Source of the DNA: Limnobacter sp. 130
Lineage (GTDB): Bacteria; Pseudomonadota; Gammaproteobacteria; Burkholderiales; Burkholderiaceae_B
Assembly: GCF_902506325.1 (NCBI RefSeq)
Contig: NZ_LR732331.1
Coordinates: 124,001-188,000, forward strand
DNA length: 64,000 nt
Direction: 5' to 3'
A program made the translations under genes and the position numbers. This document shows positions 62,334 through 64,000 of this stretch, one piece after another (positions within the stretch are counted from its first letter, which is position 1; every line of letters starts with the position of its first letter). The notes under the pieces are model-generated. The model searched no databases and was not told the DNA's origin. It saw only the letters and a program-made list of their open reading frames with translations.

Positions 62334-63554
62334 TTACTGATACACCCGCAATTTTTTTGCAATCAACAAAGCGGCCAGGTTGAATGTAATCGCAATCACA
62401 CTGCACCACCAAAAATTTTCAATCAAACCCTCGGCATTGCGCGAAATGACAACACCGCCAATCAGCGCAGCCAACCCCATTGCAGCAGACTGCATGGATG
62501 AATTCAGTGTCATGAAGGTGCCACGGTTTTTTGGGTTGCCTGCAGCGCTGACCAAGGCCATGCCGGGAATCATCCTGCCGCTGACAAACACGAAAAAACA
62601 GGTGGTGATCACCAGAATGACCGCCATGCTCATGCCCTCGGTCAGCGTGATCAGCGCCATGGGAACCACCGCAATGCCTGCAATGATTTGCAGCATTTTC
62701 AACTTGCCGATTCGATCACTCAACTTGCCGATGATTTGCGCACTGAACAGCGTGGCTGCACCACCTGCCAGATAAATTAGCGGAATGTCGGACGGCGACA
62801 GACCCGCGTTGATCTGCATGTAAATCGTGATGTACGGAATAATTGAAAAACCGGCAAAGATCATGCAGAACGAAAAGCAAAATGCCCGCAAGTGATTGGT
62901 GTCGCGAAGCACTTGGGCAATGCCCTGCAACGGCCCTGTTTCGCCACGCGAATGCAAATGCCCCTGCAGGGTGGGAATGACATACCAGCCTGCCACCACA
63001 AGCAAGAAACTGATGCCTGCGATACCGAAGAATGGTGTGTGCCAGTCGGAGTTGGCCGCCACATACAAACCAAGCGGCACACCCATGACTGTGGACACCG
63101 AGAAGGAGGTCATGATGACGCCCATGGCTTTGCCCCGTCGGGCAAAGGGCACCACATCGGCCACGATTGTTTGAATCATTGCAGACAAAATACCGCCAAA
63201 CAAGCCGGCTGCAATGCGCGCGCTCATCAGCGTTTCGTAGGTGGGTGCCAAGCCGCACGCCAACGTGGCTGCCGCAAACAGCACATACAGGATCAATAAC
63301 AAGCGGCGCCGTTCGAACCGGTCAATGTACAGCGAGGCCACAAGGCCAGAGGCCCCTGCAGCGAAAGTGTAGGCCGACACCAGCAAACCGAACTTGGCAT
63401 CGGAGATTGAAAACGCTGCGGTGAGCTGTGGGCCCAGCGGCATCATGATCATGAAATCAAGAATGTGAGTGAACTGAATACCCGCAAGGATCAGCAGCAG
63501 CGCCCATTCCCGCTGGGATGTCATTGTCACTTGGCTTGCTGCTTGGGTATTCAT
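62334..63554 (-). CDS. MFS transporter, AraJ/drug-efflux type
   Basis: A 406-residue major facilitator with 12 hydrophobic helices. The first helix region ILAGIQFTHILDFMIMMPLGPQL and the loop YIDRFERRRLLL are typical of the AraJ/PbuE-like drug/metabolite group. The central loop (about 200-215) is short. No substrate can be inferred; it may export a sugar, amino acid or drug. It is transcribed away from the AEC permease fragment on the same strand. Confidence 0.85.
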   Translation of the reverse strand: MNTQAASQVTMTSQREWALLLILAGIQFTHILDFMIMMPLGPQLTAAFSISDAKFGLLVSAYTFAAGASGLVASLYIDRFERRRLLLILYVLFAAATLACGLAPTYETLMSARIAAGLFGGILSAMIQTIVADVVPFARRGKAMGVIMTSFSVSTVMGVPLGLYVAANSDWHTPFFGIAGISFLLVVAGWYVIPTLQGHLHSRGETGPLQGIAQVLRDTNHLRAFCFSFCMIFAGFSIIPYITIYMQINAGLSPSDIPLIYLAGGAATLFSAQIIGKLSDRIGKLKMLQIIAGIAVVPMALITLTEGMSMAVILVITTCFFVFVSGRMIPGMALVSAAGNPKNRGTFMTLNSSMQSAAMGLAALIGGVVISRNAEGLIENFWWCSVIAITFNLAALLIAKKLRVYQ

Positions 63555-63615
63555 GTACTGCTACCTGTGGATTGAATTGTTTTTCTGGAATTCATTCCGA
63601 GTTTAACGTGTGAAT

Positions 63616-64000
63616 TTAGTGCCCTAGCGCGGTGAGCGTGTAAATACCCAAAGTCATGGTTCCGATGGACACCAGGGTGGTCAGGGCGATGATGTTCGCG
63701 GCCAGTTTGCCGTCACCCCCAGCAGCCACGGCCATGGCAAAGCTGGCTGCCGCAGTTGGGCTTGAAAAGAACATCCACAAAATAATGAGATCCCGCCCTT
63801 GAATGCCGATGACCCATGCCGCAGTGCAGGCCAGCACGGGCAAAATTGCAATTTTGATTGCGCTGGATTGCAGGGCTGACATGCCAGAAGCTTTGACCCC
63901 GGCCAGTGAAAGAGTGCCACCCACGCAGATGAGTGCCAGTGGCAAAGTGAGACCGGCAAAGTACTCGCCCGATTTCAATAGCCACTGCGGTATGTACAGT
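63616..64000 (-). CDS. AEC-family permease, C-terminal part (runs off the window)
   Basis: The last 127 or so residues of an auxin-efflux-carrier-family permease (MdcF/YfdV type): the segments YFAGLTLPLALICVGGTLSL, IKIAILPVLACTAAWVIG, LWMFFSSPTAAASFAMA and the final helix IALTTLVSIGTMTLGIYTL are the family C-terminal helices. The gene continues beyond base 64000, so the start is not in this window. Substrates in the family are malonate, oxalate or other small carboxylates. Confidence 0.85.
   Translation of the reverse strand, partial: LYIPQWLLKSGEYFAGLTLPLALICVGGTLSLAGVKASGMSALQSSAIKIAILPVLACTAAWVIGIQGRDLIILWMFFSSPTAAASFAMAVAAGGDGKLAANIIALTTLVSIGTMTLGIYTLTALGH

Overview
The window looks like chromosome from a Gram-negative, aerobic betaproteobacterium of the order Burkholderiales, plausibly an aquatic genus such as Limnobacter. 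This is inferred from protein style (HexR, OhrR/Ohr, Bfr/Bfd, DUF3325/DUF3649/PepSY iron proteins, many secreted lipoproteins), moderate GC and tight gene packing. No rRNA, tRNA, CRISPR array or insertion sequence was found. Only one gene-free stretch exceeds 300 bases (about 37580-37976).

Left part (1-37.6 kb). A TonB-dependent receptor behind a perfect 19-bp Fur palindrome is followed by a periplasmic solute-binding-like protein. Next come a translationally coupled lipoprotein pair (DUF3089 hydrolase and neutral ceramidase), a di-heme DUF1111 lipoprotein, a nitroreductase, a catalase-like peroxidase, an iron-type alcohol dehydrogenase and a second TonB receptor. A HigBA/RelE-type toxin-antitoxin pair, a PhaC-like hydrolase with Ser instead of Cys, an LVIVD lipoprotein and a DUF305 protein follow. 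Then come an intradiol dioxygenase, a ChaN-like lipoprotein and an HExxH protein of unknown family, then an OhrR-Ohr peroxide module whose operator also precedes a dienelactone-hydrolase-like gene. After this lie an amidoligase/GATase/YqaA cluster, arsH-modABC, a DUF6351 lipoprotein, a hybrid histidine kinase, hexR with its operator, and pgi plus an SMP-30 gene.

Right part (35.7-62 kb) is an iron island with six further Fur-box-like sites: tonB-exbB-exbD, bfr, bfd, a six-gene NIS siderophore operon, its TonB receptor, a hemP/receptor/PepSY operon ending in a five-heme cytochrome c, and an imelysin/DUF1111/imelysin/DUF1513 operon. The siderophore operon has the gene order of vibrioferrin synthesis (ATP-grasp, IucA/IucC, MFS, IucA/IucC, PLP decarboxylase) preceded by an SbnG-like citrate synthase. 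The simplest reading is a self-supplied citrate-based siderophore, its receptor, TonB energisation, a separate hydroxamate-type uptake system with inner-membrane reduction, and storage of the iron in bacterioferritin.

The right end carries a PQQ-dependent dehydrogenase, a small charged protein, an MFS transporter and a truncated AEC permease. The most notable items for follow-up are the siderophore operon with its own citrate synthase, the inverted-repeat element between tonB and bfr, the five-heme fusion in an iron-uptake operon, and the OhrR operator shared with a hydrolase gene.
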